Below the pieces are notes generated by a model. It made no database searches and had not been told where the DNA came from. It was given only the letters and a program-made list of their open reading frames with translations. This document shows, in pieces, positions 17,037-25,684 of a stretch of DNA of 64,000 nucleotides. The stretch's first letter is position 1. Each line of letters starts with the position of its first letter. Source of the stretch: Bacillus sp. FJAT-27445 (lineage in GTDB: Bacteria; Bacillota; Bacilli; Bacillales; Cytobacillaceae); NCBI RefSeq assembly GCF_001510665.1, contig NZ_LMTI01000005.1, forward strand, positions 170,583-234,582, read 5' to 3'. A program made the translations under genes and the position numbers.

Positions 17037-17690
17037 TTGGAAAAGAAAAAAATACGGCTTTTATTCATGGCTTTATCAGTTGTGGTACTGCTGCTCATTC
17101 TGCCTGGAGTGATGCAGGGGAGGGAACTGCTGATAGATCAAGTTGTTAAGAGGCTGCTTGGCGCTGTTCCGGATTCGCTTGACCCCGTCTTTGTTGCCAT
17201 CACCCATCTTGGCGATAAAAAAGGCGTTGGGATAACAGCGCTGATCATGCTGGTTTGGCTTTTGTTCAAGCGCAGGGATTATCTCGCGATGGGTATTTTC
17301 GCGCTTGCGGTTGCATTCGGCAATGAGCTGAACAAGTTTTTGAAGGTTTTGATTGGAAGGGAAAGGCCTTCGCTTGAGCAACTGGTTCATGTTAAGAGCC
17401 TTAGTTTTCCGAGCGGCCATGCGATGGTCAGTTCAATCCTTTACTTAATGATTGCGTACTTTTTGCTAAAGGAATACGACAATCCTGTCGCGCGGAGGGT
17501 AATAGTTTTTCTTTCGGCAGCGGTGGTTCTTTTGATTGGAGCCAGCCGAATTATATTGAACGTCCATTATCCATCAGATATTATCGGCGGCTATGCTTTC
17601 GGTTTCCTTTGGTCGGTACTATTCATGATATTTTATGAAAAACTGCGGGAGGCCTACCCTTTTTTAAAGACGGAAAAAGAAAGAAAGTAA
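17037..17690 (+). CDS. PAP2 family membrane phosphatase
   Basis: A 217-residue protein with six hydrophobic segments. The three phosphatase motifs are complete: KVLIGRERP (about 103-111), PSGH (125-128) and SRIILNVHYPSD (about 170-181). This class removes phosphate from lipid phosphates such as undecaprenyl pyrophosphate, phosphatidylglycerol phosphate or phosphatidate; which one cannot be told. The TTG start 17037 follows GGGGGGA by eight bases. It lies 14 bases after ecsC and may be cotranscribed; a good terminator follows. Confidence 0.9.
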   Translation: MEKKKIRLLFMALSVVVLLLILPGVMQGRELLIDQVVKRLLGAVPDSLDPVFVAITHLGDKKGVGITALIMLVWLLFKRRDYLAMGIFALAVAFGNELNKFLKVLIGRERPSLEQLVHVKSLSFPSGHAMVSSILYLMIAYFLLKEYDNPVARRVIVFLSAAVVLLIGASRIILNVHYPSDIIGGYAFGFLWSVLFMIFYEKLREAYPFLKTEKERK

Positions 17691-17716
17691 AAAACAGCCG
17701 GTGCGGCTGTTTTTTA
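17691..17716 (+). terminator. Terminator of the PAP2 gene
   Basis: Stem AACAGCCG/CGGCTGTT with a tiny loop and six T, directly after the stop codon. Confidence 0.8.
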
Positions 17717-17743
17717 TATTTGCAGATGGTTTCTCTTAAGTGA

Positions 17744-17838
17744 TGAAGACAGTTTTGGTTGGCAGGAGGGTCTGAAAGTGTCTTCATAACCCCGATAAAG
17801 ACAGTTTTGAATGGCGGACGTGTATAAAAATGTCTTCA
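17744..17838 (-). repeat. Tandem 52-nt hairpin repeat, locus 1 (two units)
   Basis: Two units start at 17744 and 17796, exactly 52 bases apart. Each is an 8-bp stem (TGAAGACA/TGTCTTCA; second unit TAAAGACA/TGTCTTCA) enclosing exactly 27 bases, with a 9-base linker between units. On the minus strand each loop ends in CAAAAC and begins with a T-rich tetramer, so TTT/AAA can extend the stem beyond one mismatch. The same architecture with different stem sequence is at 33761-33855. The element lies just beyond the stop codon of the convergent YhfA-like gene. Confidence 0.75.
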
Positions 17839-17845
17839 TTCAAAT

Positions 17846-19246
17846 TTATATGAGAAACATCGCTGCGATGGTTGTAACGACAAGACCGATAAGAACGGGT
17901 AAAAGGTTCCTTCTCGCCAGCTCGAACGGGTCCACATTACAGATCGCAGCTGCAGGGATGAGCGCCCAAGGAACGAGGGTGCCCCCGCCTACCCAAATGC
18001 CGGCAATTTGCCCCAGTGCCGTTAAAGTGGCAGCGCCTTTACCAATCGAAACCGCAAACAGCGCGGCGACCGACCCCGCCAGGGAAATGCCTGAAAAGCC
18101 GGAACCATCGAGGCCGGTAATTGCGCCGACGGTCGTCAAAGTAATGGCGGCGACTTCCTTGCTAAGCGGAACAAGTCCAGCTAACGCGATACCTAAATCA
18201 TTGACAATTCCCTGTGACGATTTGGGAAGATAATCACCAATAATTTTTCCAAACCCAGCATCGCCCAGATAGAAGAAAGCCGCGATGGGGATGACGGGGC
18301 CGAATACTTTAAAGCCAAACTGGAAGCCGTCAATCAGGTAAGCAGTTGTCTTTTCAAGCCCTCTATTCTTATGGGCGGTGAGTGTGATGGCAAGAAGAAT
18401 AAAAATCGAGGTACCGCCAATCAGCGCTGTGGCGTCCCCGCCCTGAAGGTTTAAGAGGAACATCGCTGCTACATCCAGAAGGAAGAGAAGTGGGACAAGA
18501 ATCGCGAAGATTGTTTTTTGCCGGATTGATAATAAGGGAGCTCCGGCTTTTGATAGCTGTTCCGTTCCACCGGGCACAACTCCTGTTGAGGATGTTAGTT
18601 TTCCATTTTTTAAATCCCTTTTTAAAAAGTAGAATGCAACTACCGTTGTAACAGTTCCCATTATGAAAACAAGCGGAATGCTCGCGCTTAGCACTTCATT
18701 GACAGAAAGGCCAGCAGCATCGGCGGTCAGCTTCGGCGCGGCCTGGATAACGAAATCTCCGGAAAGGGCGATTCCATGCCCAAACAGGTTCATCGCCATC
18801 GCGACGCCAAGTGCCGGAAGACCGGCCCTGAGGGCGACGGGCAAAAGGACGGCCCCGAGAAGCGCGACTGCCGGTGAAGGCCAGAAAAACCACGAAATGA
18901 CCATCATCAGAATACCGATTGTCCAGTAGGCAAGTGTAGAGTTCCGGATCAACTTTGAAAATGGCGAGATCATAACATCGTTAATCCCTGTCGTCGTCAG
19001 CGTTTTACTCATCGCGACAATAATTGAGATGACCAGGATTGTGGATAGGAGCTCGGTAATGGCGTAAATGAAGCTGTTGAAAATACTGCTGACCGATCCG
19101 CTTAATGAACCAGTCGCAGTAATGGCAATCAGGAAGATTCCAATGATACATATAAGCGATGTATCCCTCCTCATAACCATAAAACCGATGATAAGGCCAA
19201 TAAAAACAACATAAATCCAGTGTAGAGCCGTCAGCTCCGCAACCAT
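17846..19246 (-). CDS. yhfA: YhfA-like membrane transporter
   Basis: A 466-residue, very hydrophobic protein with about twelve membrane segments. The arrangement resembles the CitMHS/gluconate permease-like families: repeated small-residue motifs (FWPSPAVALLGAVLLP, VPLSKEVAAITL, GGGTLVPWALIPAAAI) and two similar halves. B. subtilis YhfA has the same length and a nearby position between ecsC and hem genes. The substrate is unknown. GGGAGGA precedes ATG 19246. Another long-chain permease is possible, but the YhfA match by locus is good. Confidence 0.75.
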   Translation of the reverse strand: MVAELTALHWIYVVFIGLIIGFMVMRRDTSLICIIGIFLIAITATGSLSGSVSSIFNSFIYAITELLSTILVISIIVAMSKTLTTTGINDVMISPFSKLIRNSTLAYWTIGILMMVISWFFWPSPAVALLGAVLLPVALRAGLPALGVAMAMNLFGHGIALSGDFVIQAAPKLTADAAGLSVNEVLSASIPLVFIMGTVTTVVAFYFLKRDLKNGKLTSSTGVVPGGTEQLSKAGAPLLSIRQKTIFAILVPLLFLLDVAAMFLLNLQGGDATALIGGTSIFILLAITLTAHKNRGLEKTTAYLIDGFQFGFKVFGPVIPIAAFFYLGDAGFGKIIGDYLPKSSQGIVNDLGIALAGLVPLSKEVAAITLTTVGAITGLDGSGFSGISLAGSVAALFAVSIGKGAATLTALGQIAGIWVGGGTLVPWALIPAAAICNVDPFELARRNLLPVLIGLVVTTIAAMFLI

Positions 19247-19376
19247 TGAACAATCCTCCCCTCATTCATCGGAAAAATGGGCCAATCCAAATGCCCATGC
19301 CCGATGTAATACAGAATATGAAAAAGGGAGGAAGGGGTGAAAGGAAAAAATGGTGTTGGTGGTGAAAATGAAAAAA

Positions 19377-19410
19377 CCGAACAGTGCCTGGCACCGCCCG
19401 AAAATTGTCG
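19377..19410. repeat. Short dispersed repeat with GTGCCTGGCAC palindrome, copy 1
   Basis: CGAACAGTGCCTGGCACCG is followed by CCCGAAAATT. A decayed copy occurs at 23912-23944 (CGAACAGTGCCTAGTACTC then CCCGAATTTT). A weaker relative, CCTGGCACCCCGG, is at 35047-35059. Confidence 0.5.
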
Positions 19411-19418
19411 AAAACAAT

Positions 19419-19444
19419 AGGACGAGGCAGCCGCCCCGTCCTTT
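19419..19444 (-). terminator. Terminator of hmoB
   Basis: Stem GGACG(A)GG/CCCCGTCC around an AGCCG centre, followed on the minus strand by TATTGTTTT, directly past the hmoB stop. Confidence 0.55.
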
Positions 19445-19445
19445 C

Positions 19446-19937
19446 CTAATCAGATATAGTATACTTGGTGATGTAAGGCTGGCCGGAGAAGATGTTTGGC
19501 CCTCCTTCAGGTTTATTCTGGCCGTGTGACTTTCCGAAGGCGGCTGAATCTTTCCAACGCTGAAAGGCAAGTTCATCGTCCCAGGCGGTTAAAATGACAT
19601 ACGTGTTTGACTTGATCGGCCTCAGGACACGGATTGCCTGAAAACCGGGTGTATTTTCAATTTTTCCGGCGCGGTTTTTGAACCGGTATTCGAAAACGGG
19701 CCTGCCTTCATCGGTGACCGGGATGTTGTTCATCACGACCAAGCCCGGGTTTCCCAGTGTGCCGACCGATTCGAGCACCTCATACTTCCTCGGTGATGCA
19801 AAGACTGTCTTTCCTCCGGTTTCATGGATAAGCAAAGCGCCGTCCTCTCCCGACATCAGCACCATTTTCTCTCCCGAATGCTTTCCGGAAAGCTTTTCCA
19901 AAAAATCATACGTTCCAGCGGTCATATACAAATTCAT
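19446..19937 (-). CDS. hmoB: Heme-degrading monooxygenase HmoB
   Basis: A 163-residue antibiotic-biosynthesis-monooxygenase-fold protein. The N-terminal half is a degenerate first domain; the C-terminal half has the family core FKNRAGKIENTPGFQAIRVLRP (about residues 85-110, shown in part) and YVILTAWDDELAFQRWKDS. It is the YhgC/HmoB type, which opens heme oxidatively to release iron. It is encoded divergently from hemE, next to heme biosynthesis, as in B. subtilis. Heme-contacting Asn/Arg near residue 87-90 are present. Confidence 0.9.
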   Translation of the reverse strand: MNLYMTAGTYDFLEKLSGKHSGEKMVLMSGEDGALLIHETGGKTVFASPRKYEVLESVGTLGNPGLVVMNNIPVTDEGRPVFEYRFKNRAGKIENTPGFQAIRVLRPIKSNTYVILTAWDDELAFQRWKDSAAFGKSHGQNKPEGGPNIFSGQPYITKYTISD

Positions 19938-20172
19938 TCAATCAACTCCAACTGTTTTTTATATCCCCCGCAAATGAATCCCATTTCATTTTTCCTTTTA
20001 TTACAGACCTGCAAACACAAAAACGACTTTTTTTTGACAGTTGCCCGTTGTGCCTATACACCCTTTAGATTAACAGATATAGTGAAAACAGTATAAAATT
20101 GTGTAAGGTTTCTATTTTTACTGTGAGTATATTAGAATGGTAAATGAGAAGTTGTGAAAGGTGGAAACTAAG

Positions 20173-21216
20173 ATGAAGCAAATCAACGAAACAATCTTAA
20201 AGGCAGCAAGGGGTGAAAGAACAGGCCATGTCCCAGTGTGGTATATGCGCCAGGCGGGACGTTCCCAGCCAGAATACAGGGCTATCAAGGAAAAGTATTC
20301 CCTGTTTGAAATTACCCACCAGCCTGAATTGTGTGCGTACGTTACCCGCCTTCCGGTTGAACAATACAATGTCGATGCGGCAATTTTATATAAAGATATT
20401 ATGACTCCTCTTCCAGCGCTTGGAGTAGACGTGGACATCCAGGCGGGAATCGGGCCGGTCATTTCCAATCCGATCAAATCAGTAGCGGATGTTGAAAAGC
20501 TTGGTGAACTCAACCCGGAGGAAGATGTTCCATACGTATTGGAAACAATTAAAATCCTGACAGAAGAGCAGCTTTCGGTTCCGCTCATCGGGTTTTCCGG
20601 CGCGCCGTTCACACTGGCAAGTTACATGATTGAAGGCGGCCCATCAAAGAACTACAACAAAACAAAAGCATTCATGTATGCCGAGCCTAAAGCATGGTTC
20701 GCCCTGATGGACAAACTGGCCGATACAACGATTACATATGTAAAGGCGCAGGTTAAGGCGGGGGCGAAAGCAATCCAGATTTTTGACTCATGGGTAGGAG
20801 CCTTGAATGTTGCGGACTACCGCTATTATATTAAACCGGTCATGGAACGAATTTTTACTGAACTAAGGAAAGAAAATGTACCATTAATCATGTTCGGTGT
20901 CGGTGCAAGCCATCTTGCCGTCGAATGGAATGACCTTCCGCTTGATGTCGTCGGGCTGGACTGGAGGCTTCCAATCAGCGAAGCAAGGGCAATGGGGGTT
21001 AACAAGCCTGTACAGGGCAACCTCGATCCGGCTCTCCTTCTTGCACCGTGGGAGTTCATAGAGGAACGGGCAAAGGCTATCCTCGATCAGGGAATGGAGC
21101 AGCCTGGCTATATTTTTAATCTTGGCCATGGTGTTTTCCCATCCGTAAATCCTGAAGTTCTGAAGAGGCTGACAGCGTTCGTCCATGAGTATTCCGCTTC
21201 CAAACTAAGCCGTTAA
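20173..21216 (+). CDS. hemE: Uroporphyrinogen decarboxylase HemE
   Basis: A 347-residue enzyme that decarboxylates uroporphyrinogen III to coproporphyrinogen III. The first signature [11 protein letters not shown] near residue 18 carries the essential arginines; [15 protein letters not shown] and [16 protein letters not shown] (second signature) are intact, as is the C-terminal [11 protein letters not shown] 20173 follows AAAGGTGG; the four codons before it begin with GTG inside that site. Upstream is an AT-rich leader of about 200 bases with a TTGACA at about 20034. Confidence 0.97.
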   Translation: MKQINETILKAARGERTGHVPVWYMRQAGRSQPEYRAIKEKYSLFEITHQPELCAYVTRLPVEQYNVDAAILYKDIMTPLPALGVDVDIQAGIGPVISNPIKSVADVEKLGELNPEEDVPYVLETIKILTEEQLSVPLIGFSGAPFTLASYMIEGGPSKNYNKTKAFMYAEPKAWFALMDKLADTTITYVKAQVKAGAKAIQIFDSWVGALNVADYRYYIKPVMERIFTELRKENVPLIMFGVGASHLAVEWNDLPLDVVGLDWRLPISEARAMGVNKPVQGNLDPALLLAPWEFIEERAKAILDQGMEQPGYIFNLGHGVFPSVNPEVLKRLTAFVHEYSASKLSR

Positions 21217-21237
21217 ACTATTATTTACTATGTTTGG

Positions 21238-21270
21238 AGTATAAATGGTGGTATACAGTCCATTTATTTG
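21238..21270 (+). terminator. Possible weak terminator after hemE
   Basis: Stem ATAAATGG/CCATTTAT closes an 11-base loop and is followed by TTGG rather than a clean T run, so it is more a processing or weak termination hairpin. Confidence 0.3.
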
Positions 21271-21400
21271 GCAAAATAAAGTGGGGCTTCCTTTATTGGC
21301 GGTTTAGCCTACTAGTGAAATGTCCTAAAATCTGTCCCTTTTCTAGTATAAATTCATCTTGATAGAGAGACAGTAGTGCACGGCAAGGTTAAATTCACAT

Positions 21401-21422
21401 CGGCAGGGAGAAATCCCTGCCG
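21401..21422 (+). promoter_or_regulatory. GNRA-capped hairpin in the hemH leader
   Basis: A perfect 9-bp stem CGGCAGGGA/TCCCTGCCG closes a GAAA tetraloop and is followed by TTTATGG, about 50 bases before the hemH start. It could be an attenuator, an RNA stabiliser or part of a protein-binding leader. The T run is too short for a confident terminator. Confidence 0.45.
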
Positions 21423-21473
21423 TTTATGGTTGAACTTCGAAAGAATACATAAACGCAATAAGAGGTGTGGGAA

Positions 21474-22412
21474 ATGGCAAAAAAGAAAATAGGCCTTCTG
21501 GTTATGGCTTACGGGACACCGTATACGCTCGATGACCTTGAGCGCTACTATACCCATATAAGGCACGGCAGAAAGCCTTCCGACGAAATGATTGAGGAAT
21601 TAAGGGGCCGCTACGAGGCGATTGGCGGGATTTCCCCGCTTTCCCACATTACGGAAGACCAGGCAAAAGGCCTCGAAGACAGACTGAATGAAGTCCAGGA
21701 TGAAATCGAATTTAAAATGTATCTTGGCTTGAAGCATATCGAACCATTTATTGAAGATGCCGTCAAACAAATGCATGTGGACGGGATAGAAGAAGCGGTC
21801 AGCATCGTGCTTGCCCCCCATTTTTCAACCTTTAGCGTCAAATCGTATAACGGAAGGGCGAAAGAAGAAGCGGAAAGGCTTGGCGGGCCAAAGGTCGTGT
21901 CGGTCGAAAGCTGGTACGATGAGCCGAAATTCATTACCCACTGGGCCAAAAAGGTCAAGGACGTTTTTGAAAAAATGCCTCCTGGACTAAAGGAAGAGGC
22001 GGCGCTCATTGTTTCGGCGCACAGCCTTCCTGAACGGATCCTCCAATCCGGCGACCCGTATCTGGACCAGCTGAAGGAAACGGCTGATTTAATCGCGTCC
22101 GAGGCGGGTATAAACCATTATGCAGTTGGCTGGCAAAGCGCCGGCCAAACCCCGGAGCCATGGCTTGGGCCTGATGTCCAAGACCTGACAAGGGAGCTGC
22201 ACGAAAAGCATGGGTACAAGGCATTCGTGTATGTGCCTGCCGGCTTTGTGTCGGACCATCTTGAAGTGCTTTATGACAATGATTATGAATGCAAGGTTGT
22301 TACAGACGAAATCGGCGCGGCGTACTATCGTCCGCAAATGCCAAACAGCCAGGCCGATTTTATCGACGCCATGGCAACCGTCATCCTGAAAACACTCGGG
22401 AAAGGCGAATAG
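21474..22412 (+). CDS. hemH: Coproporphyrin III ferrochelatase HemH (CpfC)
   Basis: A 312-residue ferrochelatase inserting iron into coproporphyrin III in the Gram-positive heme route. Conserved pieces are the N-terminal [12 protein letters not shown], the iron-side [14 protein letters not shown] (catalytic His near 182), VSAHSLPER, and [15 protein letters not shown] near the C terminus. It is nearly colinear with B. subtilis HemH. ATG 21474 follows AGAGGTG. The 257-base gap to hemE is unusually long for this operon and holds a strong hairpin; hemY follows 28 bases after its stop. Confidence 0.97.
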   Translation: MAKKKIGLLVMAYGTPYTLDDLERYYTHIRHGRKPSDEMIEELRGRYEAIGGISPLSHITEDQAKGLEDRLNEVQDEIEFKMYLGLKHIEPFIEDAVKQMHVDGIEEAVSIVLAPHFSTFSVKSYNGRAKEEAERLGGPKVVSVESWYDEPKFITHWAKKVKDVFEKMPPGLKEEAALIVSAHSLPERILQSGDPYLDQLKETADLIASEAGINHYAVGWQSAGQTPEPWLGPDVQDLTRELHEKHGYKAFVYVPAGFVSDHLEVLYDNDYECKVVTDEIGAAYYRPQMPNSQADFIDAMATVILKTLGKGE

Positions 22413-22439
22413 ACTAAGAATAAAGAAGAGGCGATAAAT

Positions 22440-23858
22440 GTGGAAGGGAAGAAACGAATCGTAATCATAGGAGGAGGGATGGCTGGACTTTCTTCAGCCT
22501 ACTACCTACAAAAAGCTGCACGCGAAAGGAACCTCCCTGTTGAAGTGGTCCTCGTGGAAGCTTCCCACCGCCTCGGCGGAAAAATGCAAACTGTTGTAAA
22601 AGATGGATTTATCATTGAACGCGGCCCGGATTCCTTTTTAGCAAGGAAAACGAGCATGTCCAGGCTTGCGGCTGAAGTGGGGATGGCGGACGAGCTTGTC
22701 AGCAATTCCACAGGCAAGTCCTATGTTCTGGTCAATGAAAGGCTCCATCCAATGCCGGGCGGCTCAATCATGGGCATTCCGACTGAAGTTGCCCCATTCA
22801 TTACAACTGGCTTGTTTTCAATCCCAGGTAAAATGCGGGCGGCAGCCGATTTCATACTGCCGAAATCTCCTGCCGGAAAAGATCAGCCACTCGGCCATTT
22901 TTTCCGGAGAAGGCTGGGGGATGAGGTGGTCGAGAACCTGATTGAGCCGCTTCTATCAGGGATTTATGCAGGTGATATCGACCAAATGAGCCTGATGTCG
23001 ACGTTCCCGCAATTTTATCAGGTGGAGCAAAAATACCGCAGCCTCATTCTTGGCATGAAGAAGACAACACCGGCCGCTGCCAAGCAGCCAGCGACTCCTG
23101 CCAAGAGCAAAGGCGGCGGATTCCTCACCTTCCGGACTGGCCTGCAATCCTTTGTCGATGCCATTGAGAGCAAGCTCGACCCGAATTCTGTTCTAAAGGG
23201 ATATAAGGTAAGGAACATCGTAAAGGAAGACGGCTATTATGAAATAAACCTGTTGAACGGGGAACCAATTATAGCCGACTGCGTTATTTCCGCCGTTCCA
23301 CACCACGTAGCCCAGTCGATCTTTTCGGAGTACCCATTCTTTGACCCATTGAAGGGCATGCCCTCCACATCCGTGGCGACTGTCGCAATGGCGTTTCCGG
23401 AAAGCGCGATTAAAAAGGATATTGAGGGAACCGGGTTTGTCGTATCAAGGAATGCCGACTACACGATTACGGCGTGCACATGGACGCATAAAAAGTGGGC
23501 CCACGCGGCACCTCAGGGAATGGCTCTGCTTCGCTGTTATGTGGGAAGGGCCGGTGACGATACGGTTGTCGACCTGTCCGACGATAAAATTGCCAGAATC
23601 GTTCTTGAAGACCTGAACAAAACGATGGAAATAACCGAAAGCCCGGAATTTGTCGTCATCTCCCGCTGGAAGGACTCGATGCCTCAATATACAGTCGGTC
23701 ACAGGCAAAGGCTTGAAACGCTTCGAGGGCTTATTTCGGAGGAACTACCGGGCGTTTACCTCGCCGGAGCTTCCTATGAAGGAGTCGGCCTTCCCGATTG
23801 CATTGACCAGGGAGAAGCCGCTGTCCGCGATGTATTGGAATATCTTAAATTATCATAG
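22440..23858 (+). CDS. hemY: Coproporphyrinogen III oxidase HemY (CgoX)
   Basis: A 472-residue FAD enzyme that oxidises coproporphyrinogen III to coproporphyrin III. The FAD dinucleotide motif is IIGGGMAGLSSAYYL at residues 8-22, followed by EASHRLGGKMQT; the C-terminal FAD segment is YLAGASYEGVGLPDCIDQG. An Ala/Pro/Lys-rich insertion near residues 205-225 is a flexible linker. GTG 22440 is the start, after AGAAGAGG. It is the last of the heme genes and ends at a strong terminator. Confidence 0.96.
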   Translation: MEGKKRIVIIGGGMAGLSSAYYLQKAARERNLPVEVVLVEASHRLGGKMQTVVKDGFIIERGPDSFLARKTSMSRLAAEVGMADELVSNSTGKSYVLVNERLHPMPGGSIMGIPTEVAPFITTGLFSIPGKMRAAADFILPKSPAGKDQPLGHFFRRRLGDEVVENLIEPLLSGIYAGDIDQMSLMSTFPQFYQVEQKYRSLILGMKKTTPAAAKQPATPAKSKGGGFLTFRTGLQSFVDAIESKLDPNSVLKGYKVRNIVKEDGYYEINLLNGEPIIADCVISAVPHHVAQSIFSEYPFFDPLKGMPSTSVATVAMAFPESAIKKDIEGTGFVVSRNADYTITACTWTHKKWAHAAPQGMALLRCYVGRAGDDTVVDLSDDKIARIVLEDLNKTMEITESPEFVVISRWKDSMPQYTVGHRQRLETLRGLISEELPGVYLAGASYEGVGLPDCIDQGEAAVRDVLEYLKLS

Positions 23859-23865
23859 CTTTTTT

Positions 23866-23899
23866 GAACGTGCGGGAATGTGGCTCCCGCACGTTTTTT
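23866..23899 (+). terminator. Terminator of hemHY
   Basis: An 11-bp perfect stem AACGTGCGGGA/TCCCGCACGTT, seven-base loop, six T. Confidence 0.9.
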
Positions 23900-23911
23900 G
23901 GTGTAGGAAAA

Positions 23912-23944
23912 TGCGAACAGTGCCTAGTACTCCCCGAATTTTCT
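23912..23944. repeat. Short dispersed repeat, copy 2
   Basis: A decayed copy of the element at 19377-19410, sharing CGAACAGTGCCT and a CCCGAA block. Confidence 0.4.
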
Positions 23945-24046
23945 TGTTTCACAGCTGTCGGCGAGAAGGAATACTCCATGCGCTTTTTTCGCGGTATATG
24001 AACGAACTTATATAGGGCTGGCGATATTCTCGATGAACAGTTCATT

Positions 24047-24205
24047 ATGTTGAAAAACTCAACCCCAATCGCCATTCAGAATGATGTCGAGTTCATTAAG
24101 GAATGCCTAGTTTTTTTAACAAAAATGGTCGTCGAGGGCTTTGGAAAGCGGGAAGCCTTGTTTATCATCACTCCGAAGTTTCAGGAACTGGCTCGCTTGT
24201 GGTGA
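24047..24205 (+). pseudogene. Possible gene remnant (52 codons)
   Basis: The frame reads MLKNSTPIAIQNDVEFI, continues with KECLVFLTKMVVEG and ends KFQELARLW. It is open upstream to about 24002, with no start signal or ribosome site. The sequence looks protein-like (regular hydrophobic spacing, no low complexity) but too short and unsupported to be an intact gene. It could be the tail of a decayed gene at the left border of the accessory island. No family is recognised. Confidence 0.3.
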
Positions 24206-24214
24206 AATTTTTGA

Positions 24215-24421
24215 TTGCCCCTTGTAATTCTGGTTGCCGTTTACTACTTTTCGTACAAAATGACTAATATGTTCATTTGGTCATTTTATTCAGGCTTCAT
24301 GGCCTTCGCCTTCTCCCATTCCATGCTTGTATTGTTTGGCTTCATGGCCGCGTTCGTCCTTGGAACGTTGGGATACTTCACAGCCATGCATAAGAAAAAA
24401 TTCGCCACCTTGGCGAATTAG
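24215..24421 (+). CDS. Small hypothetical membrane protein
   Basis: A 68-codon frame starting at TTG 24215. Two hydrophobic segments, LVILVAVYYFSY and LVLFGFMAAFVLGTLGYF, flank an aromatic stretch, and the tail is basic (HKKKF). A strong terminator follows six bases after its stop, which supports transcription. No ribosome site is visible, and the same frame is closed by two stops just upstream. It may therefore be a second fragment of a decayed membrane-protein gene rather than an intact one. Confidence 0.35.
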   Translation: MPLVILVAVYYFSYKMTNMFIWSFYSGFMAFAFSHSMLVLFGFMAAFVLGTLGYFTAMHKKKFATLAN

Positions 24422-24426
24422 AATCC

Positions 24427-24464
24427 TGCAGCCGCCCTCATTTTAGTGGGCGGCTGTTTTTTGT
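24427..24464 (+). terminator. Strong terminator left of the accessory island
   Basis: Stem CAGCCGCCC/GGGCGGCTG with flanking A/T pairs and six T. Confidence 0.85.
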
Positions 24465-24713
24465 TTTTGGAGGTTTCTTAAAAATAAAAATTTGAACTTT
24501 CTTAACTTACTCATTCTATTGTTAGATTCTATGTATAATTTTGGATATTTGTTAGATGTATAGGAACAATTAATTGTTAAAATTAACTGTATTGTGGATT
24601 GCCTTTTAGTAAGTGGGATTTCTAAGAGAAGAATAGTGTAAAAACGAAATAACTTGTTCAATGGATTTTGGCCAAATATATTTATTTCTTTTGATTTTTA
24701 GGAGGTACATAGA

Positions 24714-25130
24714 GTGGAATTACAGGATGAAGTATACGAACAAATCGTTGAGTTATGCTCCCAGGGTGACGAATTAGTTAATAATGGTGAGTTTGAAGAG
24801 GCTATCGAACTATATTCGAACGCCCTGGACCTTATTCCGGAGCCTAAAATTATTTGGGAAGCCAGTACATGGGTTTACACAGCACTAAGGGATACTCACT
24901 TTTTTATTGAAAATTATGAGGTTGCCATGAACTTTTTATACGATGCACTAAATTGCCCTGACGGTATGGGAAATCCTTTCATTCTTCTTCGCCTAGGTGA
25001 ATGTTTATATGAACTAGGAGAGGTCAGTAAATCGAAAGAATACCTTCTCCGAGCCTATGTACTTGAAGGATACTCCATATTTCAGAGTGAAGATGATAAG
25101 TATTTTCAAGTAATAATTAATGAAATTTAG
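24714..25130 (+). CDS. Tetratricopeptide-repeat protein, possible immunity protein (1)
   Basis: A 138-residue acidic helical protein. TPR-like helix pairs run CSQGDELVNNGEFEEAIELY (residues about 14-33), then IWEASTWVYTALRD, and ILLRLGECLYELGEVSKSKEYLLRAYVLEG near 95-125 (shown in part). GTG 24714 follows AGGAGGT. Such stand-alone TPR proteins are common in polymorphic-toxin loci as antidotes, but no toxin is present here, so that role is inference. The next gene is a divergent paralogue 11 bases downstream; the two share the C-terminal pattern of a helix followed by F...D-x-KY. Confidence 0.7.
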   Translation: MELQDEVYEQIVELCSQGDELVNNGEFEEAIELYSNALDLIPEPKIIWEASTWVYTALRDTHFFIENYEVAMNFLYDALNCPDGMGNPFILLRLGECLYELGEVSKSKEYLLRAYVLEGYSIFQSEDDKYFQVIINEI

Positions 25131-25141
25131 GGGGTATTCAG

Positions 25142-25573
25142 GTGGCATATGTATCCGGAGAAAAAGGCGCATACATCGATGATTTAATAAAAAAAAGTAA
25201 TGTGGAGTATGATAAAGGAAATTTAGGAGAGTCTATTTCCCTTTTGGAGCTAGCATGGGACGAACTGCCGGATTCAAAAGTAAATTATGATGAAAGCTTT
25301 TTGATAATTTGGGATATCTTGCATGTGGCAATTGAGTTAAAAGATGTTGCGACGATGAAAAAGTGGGTTGATAAAATATTCGTGGCCGATCCTGAGCGAA
25401 TAGATTCTGGTGAACGGGAATATTGGGCAGGTAAGGTTGCTTATGAAATTGGGGATTTCCCTAAAGCAAAAGAATACTTTGAAATGGCAAGTATGAAGTC
25501 AGGGGGTAGGTGCTTTGGTCCAAAAGATGCGAAGTACCTTAAATTTCTTAAAAGTAAAGGGGACGGAAGCTGA
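25142..25573 (+). CDS. Tetratricopeptide-repeat protein, possible immunity protein (2)
   Basis: A 143-residue protein, distantly similar to its upstream neighbour and probably cotranscribed with it. Helical repeats are seen at YDKGNLGESISLLELAWDEL (about 24-43) and EYWAGKVAYEIGDFPKAKEY (about 98-117), ending GPKDAKYLKFLKSKGDGS. GTG 25142 follows GGGGGT. The pair looks like an old tandem duplication that has diverged strongly, as is common for immunity genes facing different toxin variants. Function not established. Confidence 0.68.
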   Translation: MAYVSGEKGAYIDDLIKKSNVEYDKGNLGESISLLELAWDELPDSKVNYDESFLIIWDILHVAIELKDVATMKKWVDKIFVADPERIDSGEREYWAGKVAYEIGDFPKAKEYFEMASMKSGGRCFGPKDAKYLKFLKSKGDGS

Positions 25574-25684
25574 ACTATTGGACTGATTCCTTTATTAAAA
25601 ATGATTTTCCTCAAGTCTGTATTTGGTCTGCAAGATACTTATTAATTTTTGAGCCTATTCCGTGGAACTGGTAGGAGGATGACT

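Noticed and set aside
17811-18233. 140-codon plus-strand frame opposite the YhfA-like gene
   Set aside because: Shadow of a highly hydrophobic coding sequence; starts inside the hairpin repeat without a ribosome site.
20034-20055. TTGACA/TATACA promoter for hemE
   Set aside because: The spacer is only 15 bases and the distance to the gene is long; not supported enough to list.
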